From Gremmenia infestans (taxonomy: Eukaryota; Ascomycota; Leotiomycetes; Helotiales; Hamatocanthoscyphaceae): 64,000 bases of DNA. The translations under genes and the position numbers were made by a program. Where the stretch lies: the NCBI GenBank assembly GCA_032629725.1, contig JAFEVB010000036.1, forward strand, positions 744,001 to 808,000, in the 5' to 3' direction. A model generated the notes under the pieces. That model was given only the letters and a program-made list of their open reading frames with translations. It ran no database searches and had not been told where the DNA came from. Shown piece after piece: positions 35,146-45,951 of this stretch; position 1 is the stretch's first letter, and each line of letters opens with the position of its first letter.

Positions 35146-38100
35146 TCATTCCTCCTCTGAATCAGAATCCTCATCACCACTGGATTCGGGATCTTGGGCT
35201 TCCACCGCTGGAGCAAGTCAGTATTTGGGAAATAGGTCTCGTCCACACGGAAACTTACTAGGCATCACAGGTTCTTGAGAACCAGAACCTTGTCTGTTTG
35301 CAAACTCTCTCTCACGGCTCTTTAGAAGTTCAATCTTTTGCTCCTGCTCACTCTTGCTCATTGGCTTATTCTTTTTCTTGGTTGGAGGCTTTGCCAATTC
35401 ACGGGGCGTATCACGCGCCTCGAACTGCTTTCGCATGTCTGCGTCAACTTCCGGGCAATGTATCATGATTAGGCCGTGTATTTTCCACAGGGTAGGAACG
35501 CTGACAACGTCAATGTCAAGCTCAAGCGTTCCATCGTCACCGACCTATGAAATGTTAGCAATGTACTGGGATAATGGGTAACTTGGGATAACTGACATCA
35601 ACACCTGGCTGCTCCGCCTTGATCATCTCCAAAACTTGACTTGACAATTCTTCAGGGAGGGAGCCAATGCCAGCGGAGATGACTTCCTTCTCCAATGTGC
35701 CCATATATTTGGCATGCTGCCGGTTTCCACCTGCTTTCTTTGGCGCAGGGGCTTTCTTTAAAGGAGTCGGCTTCTTTGACTTTGAGGGCCTCGAAGGCTT
35801 CTTGGCTTTTTTGGCTGCTGGCCGAGGTTGAGATGGACTTTCTTTTACTTGCTTCGAAAGAAGATCGATCAGCTGGTGTTGCAGATCAATCATGTCTTTA
35901 CTTGTCTTCTTGTCCCTCATCATCTCAATCAGTTTACCCTGCTCCTCGATAAGACGTTGGGCAGCTGCGCTCATGTTACTACCGGCAGGGGCGCTCTCTG
36001 CCTCATCTTCCTCGTCTTCGCTCTCTTCCTCCTCTGAATCAGGTGAGCCGGCATGGCTTGCGGGTGCAGGTGAATGGTCAGCTAAATATTGCTGTTTCTT
36101 GTCCCATTGCTGATTAAAGAATCCTTCAAATTGTTGTCCAAGTACTCGGACAGCATTTCCAGGAGGGTTGAATTTATAGCAGTTGGTAACGATCTGTCTG
36201 ATGTCCTTTTCGAAATCCTTTGCATTTCCATAATTTCCTTCCTTGAGTTTTTTCTCGACCGTTGAAAGATCCATTGGGGTTCTGATGACCGCGAAGTAAT
36301 TTGGGATGCCCAGAGCGACAGGGTCGACCGGGACGTAGAAAGCACTTGCGAATGAATAATGCTTGGGATCTTGCAACTCTTTCAACACCTCTTGGCAGAA
36401 TTTGAGTTCTGTGGCAAACTTCTTATTCTTGGGTCTTGTGGCAGTATTGTATGGAAGATCCTTGTTTTTCGGGGGGTGAATTTCTCGCTTTGGGCGACTA
36501 CTCTCTCCTGAGAATTCGCGACGGATCGTCGGGGTACTAGTCGTTGGATCTAGCGCGAAAGTCTGTGCTGGAGCAGATGCTTTGACGGCGCTTGTACCAG
36601 CACCCTTGGAAAGTCTCCTGGGGGCAGTCCGTGGAGCAGCTGCAACCGCGGGTTCTTTCTTGACCTTCTCCTTCTTAGGAGCTGGGGTGGGCTCAGGCTT
36701 GATGTTGTTAATCCTGGAAATGATATAACTTTGAACAACACGAGCAGAGGCCGCAACAACGTGTGCGTGGCCATTAAATTCCGCTGCATTGCTCGCGATA
36801 AGTCTAGCATCGTCTTTGACTGCATCCAAGTTTGGATAGGCAAAAGATTTCAACCTCTGTTCCATTGTAGCCAGATCAACTGGATTCTGGATCTTAGCAG
36901 TATAAGATTCAGCAAGTAGTGGCCACATTTCTGCGACCGGCTTGACAAAATTTCTCCCATCCTTACTCTTGGCCGAGTTTTTCAAGATCTTGACGATTTC
37001 TCTCATTTCGTAATCGGAGATTGGCTTTACATCTGCCTGAACGGCAGCAGATTCGCCATTCGGAGCTGGTGGTACGTCAGCCATCTCTTGGTCCAAAACA
37101 GTTGTCTCGTCGGTCTTTGCGCGCTTGGCCGATGGCTCATTCTCGTCGTCATCCTCGCGTTCTCGGGCAACCTTCGGCGGTGGCATGGATACATCTGCAA
37201 CTGGAGCTGGTGCAACAGTCTCAGCCTTAATGTTGTCTGCGCCATTTTCACTCATACTAATATCTTCTTGTTCAAAAGTTGCATCGTTGCCCGTGCGGAG
37301 TGGAAGTATATCGTCAGAAGCAAAATCTCCTGCTGTATCTTGCAGTAAATGGCTGTCGGCAGAAAAGTCGGGAAGCTCGGGGATGTTTCCTGAAGTATCG
37401 AGGTTAGAGACATCTGCGCCAAGCGACTGATCAACACTATCCATTCCCTGCGGTAGATCCGCTGGGGCGTCGAAGTCGAAGTCCAGACCCGATTGCTGCT
37501 CCAGTAGCGGCGGTTCTGGGGCTTGCATGGGTAGGGATGATATATGGCGAAGGTCAGACTCTTGTGCCTCGACGACAGGAGGGACTGTTGAGGGTGCGGC
37601 AACGTCCTCCACAGCTGACTCGATGGCCGACTCTGCCGAGGCAAGTAATTCAAATGTATTGTGTTCCTGCGCATGGGGTGACGTTGAGGGCTGTAGCTCT
37701 TCGGTGGCGGCTGTATTCGTACTGGGGAGTTGAGAGTTCAAAGCCAAGGAAGACATTTCTTCGGTGGGTTGCGACTCAGCGGCGGCCGGTGACTGCTTGT
37801 CGATAGAGGGCGCTTCAACAGATTGGTTGTCGGTGAAGGCCTCGGTATTTGCAAACCCATTCACAGTTGTACTAGTCGCACTGGCTTCAACATTGTCTGA
37901 AGTTGAGTCGAGATCGGCGGGTTTTGGGAGAACGTCTTCAGGAGGGGTAGCATCAACGTGGTTGTGGGTCTCATCTCGATTTGAGTTTCTGTAACATTTT
38001 GATTCATAAATAAGGGTACACTAAGTAGAAAGGAGAAGGTACGAGAAGAAGTGAAGGTGAAGAGCGACGGCAGATATGAATGCAGATTGAAAGAAAGGAA

Positions 38101-38211
38101 GACTCACCCGTTGATATCTAAATCCAAAGCCATCTTATCAGATGATGGAACGGGCTGTATCTTCTGCTCAATCGCGACTCCTTGTGGCTGCGCAGTGGTC
38201 ATGACGGCCAT
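35146..38211 (-). CDS. BDF1: BET-family double-bromodomain protein (Bdf1-like)
   Basis: Four exons (38211-38108, 37988-35597, 35544-35259, 35207-35146) encode 947 residues. The N-terminal 350 residues are acidic and low-complexity, with a nuclear-localisation-like PSAKRAKTDE. Bromodomain 1 (about 360-455) has YTAKIQNPVDLATMEQRLK and ASNAAEFNGHAHVVAASA. Bromodomain 2 (about 545-650) has SFASAFYVPVDPVALGIPNY, YFAVIRTPMDLSTVEKKLK and NCYKFNPPGNAV. Bromodomain 1 reads AAEFNG where bromodomain 2 reads CYKFNP, but the acetyl-lysine Asn is present in both. An acidic coiled coil, a Lys/Pro-rich linker and an ET/NET domain (SLPEELSSQVLEMIKAE, then VVSVPTLWKIHGLI) follow. BET proteins bind acetylated histone H4 and support transcription by TFIID and chromatin integrity. 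The tail ends DSDSEEE. Confidence 0.95.
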
Positions 38212-38635
38212 CAACAAACAAACCCCTCGTTGAGAGGCGACGGGTAGGTGCCGACGAGACTACGGTCGTAGACCCAGGCTGAAGGGTAAAGCGAATTCAG
38301 GGTAGGTGGGTGGGTTGGATTGTAGAGTGATGCTGATGGATGCGCAAGGTTATGCGACACTTTATTAGTCAGGCGCAGATGGATAGATTCAATGTTGGTG
38401 GAGGTGCGCCGAGGTGCGATACCAATTGTGTTGACTTTTGGAAAGGGAGGGGACGGGATGGAGGCAGCCTTGCGAAGAATTTATAGCCTCGCCTAGGATT
38501 GGATGGGCGGCCGCGATTGGCCCGGCGCAAAAGGATTTGATTGCCTGACGTGCCTGACTGTGACTCGAATGACGTTGACGAGGGTGAATGCGCGCCACCT
38601 ACCTACCTATAGGCAGTGAATTTTCGACGATGTTA

Positions 38636-38653
38636 GAGAGAGAGAGAGAGAGA
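38636..38653. repeat. GA dinucleotide microsatellite
   Basis: About nine consecutive GA units, which could bind GAGA-type factors or simply be slippage-prone DNA. Confidence 0.8.
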
Positions 38654-39017
38654 TAGAACAGGTGACTGCGTTCCAAGGAGTTGAGGTTGAAATTGAGAGT
38701 GGTGGTCGTGGTGGTAGTTGATGCGAGTGAGTACGCGACTTTTTTATTTGTATTAGGAGCGGCGCGTCTTCGTGTTTTTGGTTGGCGTGAAGAGGTGCTA
38801 CTAGCGAAAGAGACCCTTTTGTAAAATAATATACCGACGACCGGCGACCCAACGGAGCGGCCGGTAATTCTTTGAGAGGAAAAAAAAACCCGGAGAATAC
38901 GGAGTTTTACTGCTTATTCGCAGGCAATGTTCTGTAATAAAAGAATTAATCAGATGCAGGCCGTGGTCGAGAATCTCAGAGGGTGTATGTGGTCCGAGTG
39001 GTGAGGTGAGGGAGGGT

Positions 39018-39048
39018 GAGTGAGTGGGTGAGTGAGTGAGTGAGTGAG
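39018..39048. repeat. GTGA tetranucleotide microsatellite
   Basis: Repeated GTGA/GAGT units, interrupted once, in the BET upstream region. Confidence 0.8.
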
Positions 39049-39067
39049 GGAGAAGGTCGAAGGAGAG

Positions 39068-39087
39068 TTGGGTTGGGTTGGGTTGGG
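39068..39087. repeat. TTGGG pentanucleotide repeat
   Basis: Four consecutive TTGGG units. It resembles a telomere-like G-rich repeat but is not the usual fungal TTAGGG. Confidence 0.8.
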
Positions 39088-39759
39088 TCGGCAGCGAATA
39101 GGAAGCCGAGCGCAAAGGGCAAAATGTTCAACAGAAGAGCGTCTTTGAGTCGGTGGGAGGAGATCCTAAATGTATTATGAGGAAACCCCAAATTTAGCGA
39201 ACGCCCAGCATCTTGCCTTAGCCTGTTCCACCCTGCCATAACCAGCCACTCACCATCCAGCCTTCTACAAAAGTGTAAGGATTCAGTGCACCAGCAAGGG
39301 CTAGTGCATCCAATGACAAAGGATATCCCGTCATTGTTTGATGCAGCCACTCTCGCATTTCTTGCACGCACCAGCCCCTGAGCGGCCTTGTGCAGGTCAA
39401 GCGAGATTATGGCCAAAAAAGCTGTAGTCAGGCCTTGCGTCTAAGGCGTCAAGCCTTGTCGCTCTTGAAAATCGCTAAATCCACTATCCACTTTCACTAT
39501 TGATGCGCCGGTACATGGAGCAGGGTCAGAGCACTTTTTCTCCCCGCTAAACCTATAACAGCACTCATACCACGTGATCGTCGGATTAATTGGTTATCGA
39601 AAAAAAAAGTTTCTTAGATGGCAGCTTTGAGGCAGCGACCTCATCAAACAGCAGGCTCTACCAACACCACCCTCGGCTGCCAGCTACTTTTCCTAGACGT
39701 AAATCAATCAGCAATATCGACAGCGGTTCTTCCAAATTTTCCAATACAATAATTTCACC

Positions 39760-40941
39760 ATGTCGACCAAACGAAAACTTCCGCAAAAGCTTGCACAGCC
39801 AAAGGCAAGCCAAAACGCGAAAATTGTGGGGAAGACCAATTTGGATGATTCAAGAACAGTGGTATCGGGTGGTGGCAATGCTCTCAAGTCGCAGCTCAAC
39901 GGCGTAAGAGAGATCGTCGACATCTCGAGCGATTCGAGTAGTGAGGAGGAAGGTGATTCCGAGGAAGAAAGTGCGGACGAGGCACAACCCACAAACGGAG
40001 AAGATATCTCCATGGCAGATGCAGAGCCCATCCCCAACGACACTGAAGAGAACGGCCAACCAAGTTTCGGGGACCTCGTGAGAGCGAATGCCTCTGAAGC
40101 GATCGATGTAGCTGGCGCATTCGAGGACCCCTCATCTCGCACCCTTGCGTACCCACAAGGCAACCAAATACAACCTCCATCCGGCGCGTCGCTCGGAACA
40201 GTTCTTACTCAAGCACTCAAGACAAACGATATCTCCCTCCTGGAATCTTGTCTACATACTACCGATGTCAATACCATCCGCGCTACTATCCAACGTCTCG
40301 ACTCCCCGCTCGCAGGCACCTTATTACAAAGGCTCGCTGAAAGATTACATAGAAGACCGGGCAGAGCAGGGAGTCTTATGGTGTGGGTTCAATGGACACT
40401 GGTTTCGCATGGTGGATATCTGGCAACACAAAAGGATTTGATCAAGAAGCTGGCGGAATTGAATAGGGTCATCGATGAGCGAGCGAAGGGTCTACAAAGT
40501 CTGTTGTCTCTGAAGGGGAAGTTGGATATGTTGGAAGCACAGATCGAGCTACGGAGAAATATGCAAAACCAACGCCGCCGGATCGACGAGGATGAGGAGG
40601 ACGAGGGTGTGATATATGTTGAAGGTCAGGAGAATGACGAGGAGATTGTTGCCAAACCCCAGCGACTAGCACAGAACGGCGATCTAGAGGATATCTTGGA
40701 TGGCAGCGAAATTTCAGAAGACATGCCCATGACCAATGGCGTGATTGCAGATTCAGAGGATGAGGGAGACAGCAGCGGCCAGGACAACTTAATAGACGCC
40801 GAGGCTGAAGAGACAGATGACGACTCAGCAGATGAGGATGAAGTCGATCACGACGATGAGGATTCCGAGGAAGAAAGCGACGAGGAACCTCCACCAACAA
40901 AATTGCAGCGAGTGAGCGGCATTGCGTCGAAGAGGAGATGA
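39760..40941 (+). CDS. Utp12-domain nucleolar protein (Utp5/WDR43-like C-terminal part, no WD40 propeller)
   Basis: A single exon encodes 393 residues starting MSTKRKLPQKLAQPK. An acidic Ser/Glu tract lies at about 50-70 (DISSDSSSEEEGDSEEE). The Utp12 domain spans about 145-260, with SLGTVLTQALKTNDISLLES, LDSPLAGTLLQRLAERLHRR and WVQWTLVSHGGYLATQKDL. A very acidic C-terminal third follows (ETDDDSADEDEVDHDDEDSE) and a basic end KLQRVSGIASKRR. Utp12 domains occur in t-UTP and UTP-B subunits of the small-subunit processome, which starts 18S rRNA maturation in the nucleolus. Yeast Utp5 carries a WD40 propeller before this domain; none is present here. The charged tails fit a nucleolar protein. 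Identity at the family level is good; orthology to Utp5 is inferred. Confidence 0.85.
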   Translation: MSTKRKLPQKLAQPKASQNAKIVGKTNLDDSRTVVSGGGNALKSQLNGVREIVDISSDSSSEEEGDSEEESADEAQPTNGEDISMADAEPIPNDTEENGQPSFGDLVRANASEAIDVAGAFEDPSSRTLAYPQGNQIQPPSGASLGTVLTQALKTNDISLLESCLHTTDVNTIRATIQRLDSPLAGTLLQRLAERLHRRPGRAGSLMVWVQWTLVSHGGYLATQKDLIKKLAELNRVIDERAKGLQSLLSLKGKLDMLEAQIELRRNMQNQRRRIDEDEEDEGVIYVEGQENDEEIVAKPQRLAQNGDLEDILDGSEISEDMPMTNGVIADSEDEGDSSGQDNLIDAEAEETDDDSADEDEVDHDDEDSEEESDEEPPPTKLQRVSGIASKRR

Positions 40942-42111
40942 AAAGGGACACTTCGTTATTGGAAATGGCGTTGCATGGTCAGGCGTTTGTGAATTTGGTC
41001 AAGATGGCCCGCAGCTGCCTCAAAAGCATAAAAGGTAGATTGTAGATGTATACCTATATGATACCTCGGAACACATAGGAATAAGATCAAAATTATATAC
41101 TCGTCACATGATTAGCCTCTTACCTAAGTAGGTACCTATTCAATCCATGAAACAAAGCCGCCGGCAGAACCCAGTAATTACGATGGAGCGAAATAGAAGC
41201 ATGATGTGGCGCTTCCGCGTCAGATCGCCATCAAGACGCTTCATATTTTCCTGTCCGCGTACGCAGAACAAGGCTGAATAACGCTGTGGAGTAAAAAAGA
41301 CCCCACCAAGCCAAGATCCAGGGTCCACTCTAGGATTTCCTCTTTCCCCCCCCAAAAAACCCCTCCCCCTATTCCCCTTCTCCTCGCCAATTTAAATAGG
41401 ACAGGACAGCTACTTTTATAAACGATCTATCTACCTGTCTGCCTACCTGCTTACTCGTACTGCTTACCTACAGCACAGTACCAAGAAACTATAATGCTCG
41501 TATTTCCTGTATCCGTAATTTTACCAGCTGCTGCGAGCGCGATAGCTCGTTCCGAGAGAACGAGAACGAGCAGCGTGCTGGGGGTAGAGCCCCAGTGTTT
41601 TATGTTTTCATTTATCGCCGCTCCACTTGCTGCGCTGACGACGCTTGCCTGTTCCTATCGCTCGCTCGTCACTTGCTTGGCCGTATTTTCCTTTTCTACC
41701 CTCCATGTCCCTCCTGTTTTCCTTGTCGTTTATTCCGAACATTCATTACTCCTACACATACATATATATATACGCACAATTCAGCGAGTCAATTCAGTCT
41801 TTCTTTTCGTCTGTCTCTCCCTTTGTTTATATTATACACTGCACCTATCGCGATATCAGAGCAAGGCTGTCCTGCCGAATCGCCCGAGTCGGAAACGAAA
41901 AACGTGCGAGGCGTAAATACCTGGGAAGGATTTCTTGGCGGGCTTTTGTCACTGGTGGACCAAGACGCTTGGCGCTGCTTCCAGCACTTCGAATACAAGG
42001 CTGCGCTGGGCGGGCGCATTGTGATAGATAGCCTTGTGCTTCTATACAATTTGAAGTCTCGATTCGGAAAAGGGTTGAGGTGAGGAATAGAAGGGAAAGG
42101 AGTAGGGAACC
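40942..42111. other. Intergenic region and long 5' region of the SGNH-like gene
   Basis: This 1.17-kb region lies between tandem plus-strand genes. Overlapping ORFs at 41494-42083 in all three plus frames have a low-complexity, Cys/Leu/Ser-rich look with no motifs and are probably 5' UTR or non-coding. A TACCTAAGTAGGTACCTATT palindromic patch lies at 41121-41140. Confidence 0.45.
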
Positions 42112-43604
42112 ATGGCGGCGTTAAAGAAGCGCCTCGGCGTCTCGATATTCCTGACGGTCCTGTCGCTCGCTTCCATTATGCTGCTGCTCGTTGGCCGGTC
42201 CGGCGTGCATGCGCATTTGAAGAAGATTGGGCTGGGGGGTTCGTTGTCGATGGATGTTTCTGGGTGGCGCAAGAAGGGGGGGGATGATAACGGTGCGAGG
42301 GTGATTGTTTTCGGGGATAGTTGGGCGGATAATAGTATATCGGAGGCGGAAGAGGGGAGGGGGAAGAGTTGGACGAAGGTTTTGTGTGACGAGGTATGGA
42401 TTTCATTAGACGATGCGGATCATATCATGAAGATGCTGACGAAAAGAAATAGATAAGCTGTACCTCATACCAGAACTTCGCCGTTACGCAACCTAGAGAC
42501 GCTTATCCAGCCCAACCACCAAACGGAGCTATGGTCTCAAACAACATCCACGTCGCCTCGCTCCTAAACTCCCCAAGCAACCTCGAACCAAACAGCACCC
42601 CTATAACACTCCTTCCAGACCTAGAAACACAAATCAAATCTTTCATCGCGCTCCCGCCTCCAACAACCCTAGCCAAGGAAACACTTTTCGTAATCTCCCT
42701 CGGCTTCTGGGACATTTATAACTGCGCGTCCCTCGACTACGCACTCGCGCAAAACACAATAGATCAAAGCATCAATGAGCTCTTCACACAACTCGATATC
42801 CTTTTTAACCATTATAACTCTTCCCAAATTTCCATTTCTACCGCTCCGACCAACACTTCTGCGCACACTTTCCAGATCATAATACCCAAAGTCCTCGACC
42901 CCTCCGTCACCCCCGGGTGGCTTACTCAACGCCCTTCACCCGTAAAACCAAGCAGCATAGCCGAGCAACAGAAAAACGCGGCATACCTAACGGAGCGCTG
43001 GAACCAAGGGGTGGAAAATGAGCTCGGGCTTTGGATTCGATCTCCAGAGGAAATAAAAGCAGCAGCAGCAGCAAAACCAACAGCAAAAGAAGCAGCGATA
43101 GCAGCTGCTATTGCAAAATCAAAGCCAAAGCCAAAACCCAGCACTTCGACTTTACCTCTTAAATCAACGCCCACATCAACCTCAAATAAAACAGTAGAAA
43201 CAGGGTCACACAAAGACGTATTCTACTACGACCTATCCACCCGCCTCCTCGACACCATGATCGAACACCAAATGGAGTCCGAAGGCCTCAAGGACGCCTC
43301 TGGTCTTGGTGCAGGCGACAGCCCATATGAGAATGTGGAGCGTCCTTGTGTGTACCAACCTGATGATGACGAGGATACCTACGGGCTTGGAGAGTTGGTG
43401 AACGGAATGGTTGTTTGTGCGGAGCCGGATATGTGGCTTTGGTGGGATGCGTGGGGGGTTGGTGCTAGGGCGCAGAAGGTGATGGGGAAAGAGGTTGCGG
43501 TGCTGGTTGGAACTGGGGCGAGCGAGAGGGCGAGGATGGCAAAGGTGGCGAGTAACGGTAAACCGCATGGCTTTTGGTCGGGGAAGATGGGGGGCGCTGC
43601 GTAG
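42112..43604 (+). CDS. Membrane-anchored SGNH/GDSL-hydrolase-like protein
   Basis: Two exons, 42112-42393 and 42453-43604, join in phase 0 into 477 residues. Residues about 10-28 (VSIFLTVLSLASIMLLLVG) are an N-terminal signal anchor, so the rest would face the ER lumen or cell exterior. The sequence ARVIVFGDSWADNS resembles SGNH block I, with the nucleophile Ser in GDSW. ETLFVISLGFWDIYN resembles the later block where Asn/Gly form the oxyanion hole. A long Ala/Lys/Pro/Ser-rich insertion (about 310-360) interrupts the domain. The C-terminal part has PDMWLWWDAWGVGARAQK. The enzyme could be an esterase or acylhydrolase; the substrate is unknown. The catalytic Asp-His pair is not clearly identifiable by eye, so hydrolase activity is inferred. 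Confidence 0.75.
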
Positions 43605-44112
43605 AAATTATTTGTGGTTTTGTTTTCTTTCGTGCATCTTGGATGGAGTTGGAGGTTGGTCATAGGCCTTTTTGGAGTTGGAAAGATGTACGCTCATGAA
43701 GCTGGCGTTTTGGTCGAGAGATCTTGTGTAGACCATTTTTGTATATCGTATGGATACCCATTTAAGAGCTGATGATATATTTGCCGTCTTCAAAATCCTG
43801 CTCTGTTTGATGATGCCTCTCAGTGAAGACAGTGCAACGCGCACCAGGCTTGTGGAACCTAGTAACAGGATTTGTTGCTGTAACCTTAGATTTCAGAACC
43901 CATGAAGAAAGCACGCCATTCATCCTCCCCCAAAGGCGGAACTTTCGACCGTTGGCTTCGCCTCTATCGATGTGATATTCAGCTCCTCGCAAGATATTCA
44001 TCATCGCTTACGTTGCTTGGACATTAATTCCGAGCGTGGCCTTCAGCTCATTGGCGATTCCCATCGATGATGAGTACTGAATAACCATGAGATCCAAAGT
44101 CATTCGACCTAT
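43605..44112. other. Intergenic region between convergent SGNH-like and rhodanese genes
   Basis: This 508-bp interval separates the 3' ends of two convergent genes. Minus-strand ORFs here (43608-43844, 43762-44004) lack motifs. No gene is called. Confidence 0.5.
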
Positions 44113-45438
44113 TCAATCCATAACTTTGACTTGAATATTCATATTCACACCATCCCGAAGTCCCTTCCGAGCTCCCCTTCTTGTCTTCTGTTGTTTTGGA
44201 AGCTTCACGTACCCTCCCCACAAATCTGCTTCTCGCTCCTTCTCACAGACACAAATTAGCCTCGATACAGAGTTCGTATCTGGGTTCCCATCTGCTTGGG
44301 CAAGAATATCCATATCAAGACAGCTCTGGCAGCATCTCGGATCATCTGAAAGCTCGCAAGCAGCACAGACAACCAGAACCAAATGACAGCCCTTAGAACG
44401 ACACTTGCTCAACCTATCCGACGGATTCGTGCAAACATGGCACTTCGCCACAGGCTCAACCTTGCCATCTTCCTCTAACGTCGTCGAGCCTCTCGCATCA
44501 AACACGAAGTTCCGTCCCTTGAATAGACTCTCTTCTGGTCTTTTCCTCCCCTGCTCAACTTCCTCATCCATCCACATCATATACCCCGCAATCCCTCCCT
44601 TAAGCGTAGCAACCTTATCCCCTGTCCTCTCCTGCAAAAACCTCGCTCCCTTCTCACACCTAATCCCACCCGTACAAAACGTTAAAATCTGTCTCTCCCC
44701 CTTCTCCTCCCCCACCATCCGCCGATTAACATACTGCGGCCACTGGCTAAACCGTCTAATCTGCGGTCTCAGCGCCGGCTCTCCCGTCCTCGGATCAACA
44801 AAATATCCAATCCGGGACTCATAATGATTCCTCACATCCAGCAGCAGCGTATTCGGCTCCGCATGACATCTCTCATGAAACTCCTCTGGAGTTAATACTT
44901 CAATAGAATCCCAAGACGAAGGAAGGTAGTTCGTCACACCCATGGGTGTAATCTCAGCCGTGACTCGAATTGACGCTGGCGCGCCGCCGAAGACACAGGA
45001 ACAGCCTCCTGGGGTGGGCTTGAAGAACTCGCGCTGTTTCTGCGCTGTGTCTAGATCGAGATTGGAGAATGACCAGTGCGCAGTACAAGCTTGTGTATAG
45101 GCGGAAATACCTTCCTTGGTTCCACCGACGGTTATGTTGAAGCCTTCTTGTGCTATGCGGATTTTACCGCCGAGGGAGTATTCTTGGGTGAGGTTGGTGT
45201 GGAAGGACGCAAGGGATGTTAGATCTTCTTGTGATATTTGGGTATTTGGTAAGGCGGGTGAGGCGGCGAAGTAGCGGTAGAAAAGGAGGACTTGACCACC
45301 GTCTGGGCTCGAGGATGCTGGGCAGGTGCATGTGAAGGAAACGGGGTCTGAGGAGCCGTTTGGGAGACGTCGAGACTTTGAGATGTCAATCAGGCTTCTG
45401 GGGAGATCTGATACCCTTTCGGTGGAGAGTTCCTTCAT
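44113..45438 (-). CDS. Rhodanese-domain protein of the TrhO/YceA/TSTD2 type
   Basis: A single exon of 441 residues. The N-terminal domain (about 50-175) has VLLFYRYFAASPALPNTQIS and GGKIRIAQEGFNITVGGTKE, typical of the TrhO N-terminal region. The rhodanese domain (about 185-300) has TPEEFHERC, LLLDVRNHYESRIGYF and the active-site loop TFCTGGIRCEKGARFL, with the catalytic Cys in FCTGG; KGGIAGYMMWMDE closes it. The C-terminal part is Cys-rich (CHVCTNPSDRLSKCRSKGCH, CAACELSDDPRCCQSC), probably zinc-binding. Bacterial TrhO hydroxylates U34 of certain tRNAs to 5-hydroxyuridine; the same role here is inferred from family. It is convergent with the SGNH-like gene and divergent from the Zn2Cys6 gene, with 513 bp between starts. 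Confidence 0.88.
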   Translation of the reverse strand: MKELSTERVSDLPRSLIDISKSRRLPNGSSDPVSFTCTCPASSSPDGGQVLLFYRYFAASPALPNTQISQEDLTSLASFHTNLTQEYSLGGKIRIAQEGFNITVGGTKEGISAYTQACTAHWSFSNLDLDTAQKQREFFKPTPGGCSCVFGGAPASIRVTAEITPMGVTNYLPSSWDSIEVLTPEEFHERCHAEPNTLLLDVRNHYESRIGYFVDPRTGEPALRPQIRRFSQWPQYVNRRMVGEEKGERQILTFCTGGIRCEKGARFLQERTGDKVATLKGGIAGYMMWMDEEVEQGRKRPEESLFKGRNFVFDARGSTTLEEDGKVEPVAKCHVCTNPSDRLSKCRSKGCHLVLVVCAACELSDDPRCCQSCLDMDILAQADGNPDTNSVSRLICVCEKEREADLWGGYVKLPKQQKTRRGARKGLRDGVNMNIQVKVMD

Positions 45439-45951
45439 GGCCGTAGAGTAGAAATAATATTATTGTTCGGAACGAACCAACTGTGTTGTGCTACTGTATA
45501 CAGTAACTGGTTCTGCGTTTTTGGAGGAAACAAAGTTGAAATTTCCTTGCAGGGAAATATTTACTAAACACGCCACGTCACAACCAGAAACAAGGTTCTC
45601 TTGCATGTGTTTCCGTCACCCAATTGTGAAGAAGGTTTGATCAAAAGAAAACTTATGAAGCTGTAACATTTTTACTGATTTCATTTGAGATCACGTGCGT
45701 CCAGATCCACTAACAACCTCGCCGCAGCGATGACCGGCCGAGGAGTGATATATCCGAAGTAGGGCGATTCAAAATCTTCGGAGTATTTCATCTTCTTCCT
45801 CGAGTAAGAACCTCAAGACAGACGGCTTGAGCATGGCTGTAAATATCGGGTTCTTCTGTATGCCTTTGCCCGATACCACTTCTTCCATCTCCTGTCTGGA
45901 GCCTGGAACCCCACTTATTCTGAAGACTCTAGTCAACTTGTGTTTGTGTTA
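45439..45951. promoter_or_regulatory. Bidirectional promoter region between rhodanese and Zn2Cys6 genes
   Basis: 513 bp separate two divergent start codons. No ORF of interest and no clear operator are visible. Confidence 0.45.

Larger units (their letters stand above)
38212..39759. promoter_or_regulatory. Bidirectional upstream region between BET and Utp12-domain genes, rich in simple repeats
   Basis: This 1.55-kb region separates two divergent starts. It contains (GA)n at about 38636-38653, (GTGA)n at about 39018-39048 and (TTGGG)n at about 39068-39087. Small ORFs on the minus strand read through these repeats and are not credible genes. Confidence 0.45.

Noticed and set aside
39068..39087. 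TTGGG repeat as possible telomere or subtelomere signal
   Set aside because: Only four units, not the fungal TTAGGG, and surrounded by housekeeping genes.
39001..39416. Minus-strand ORFs upstream of the Utp12-domain gene
   Set aside because: They read through GTGA and TTGGG simple repeats, giving artificial SLTHSLTHS-type peptides.
41494..42083. Overlapping ORFs of 128-162 codons before the SGNH-like gene
   Set aside because: They occupy all three frames with low-complexity Cys/Leu/Ser content; a CT-rich leader explains them better.
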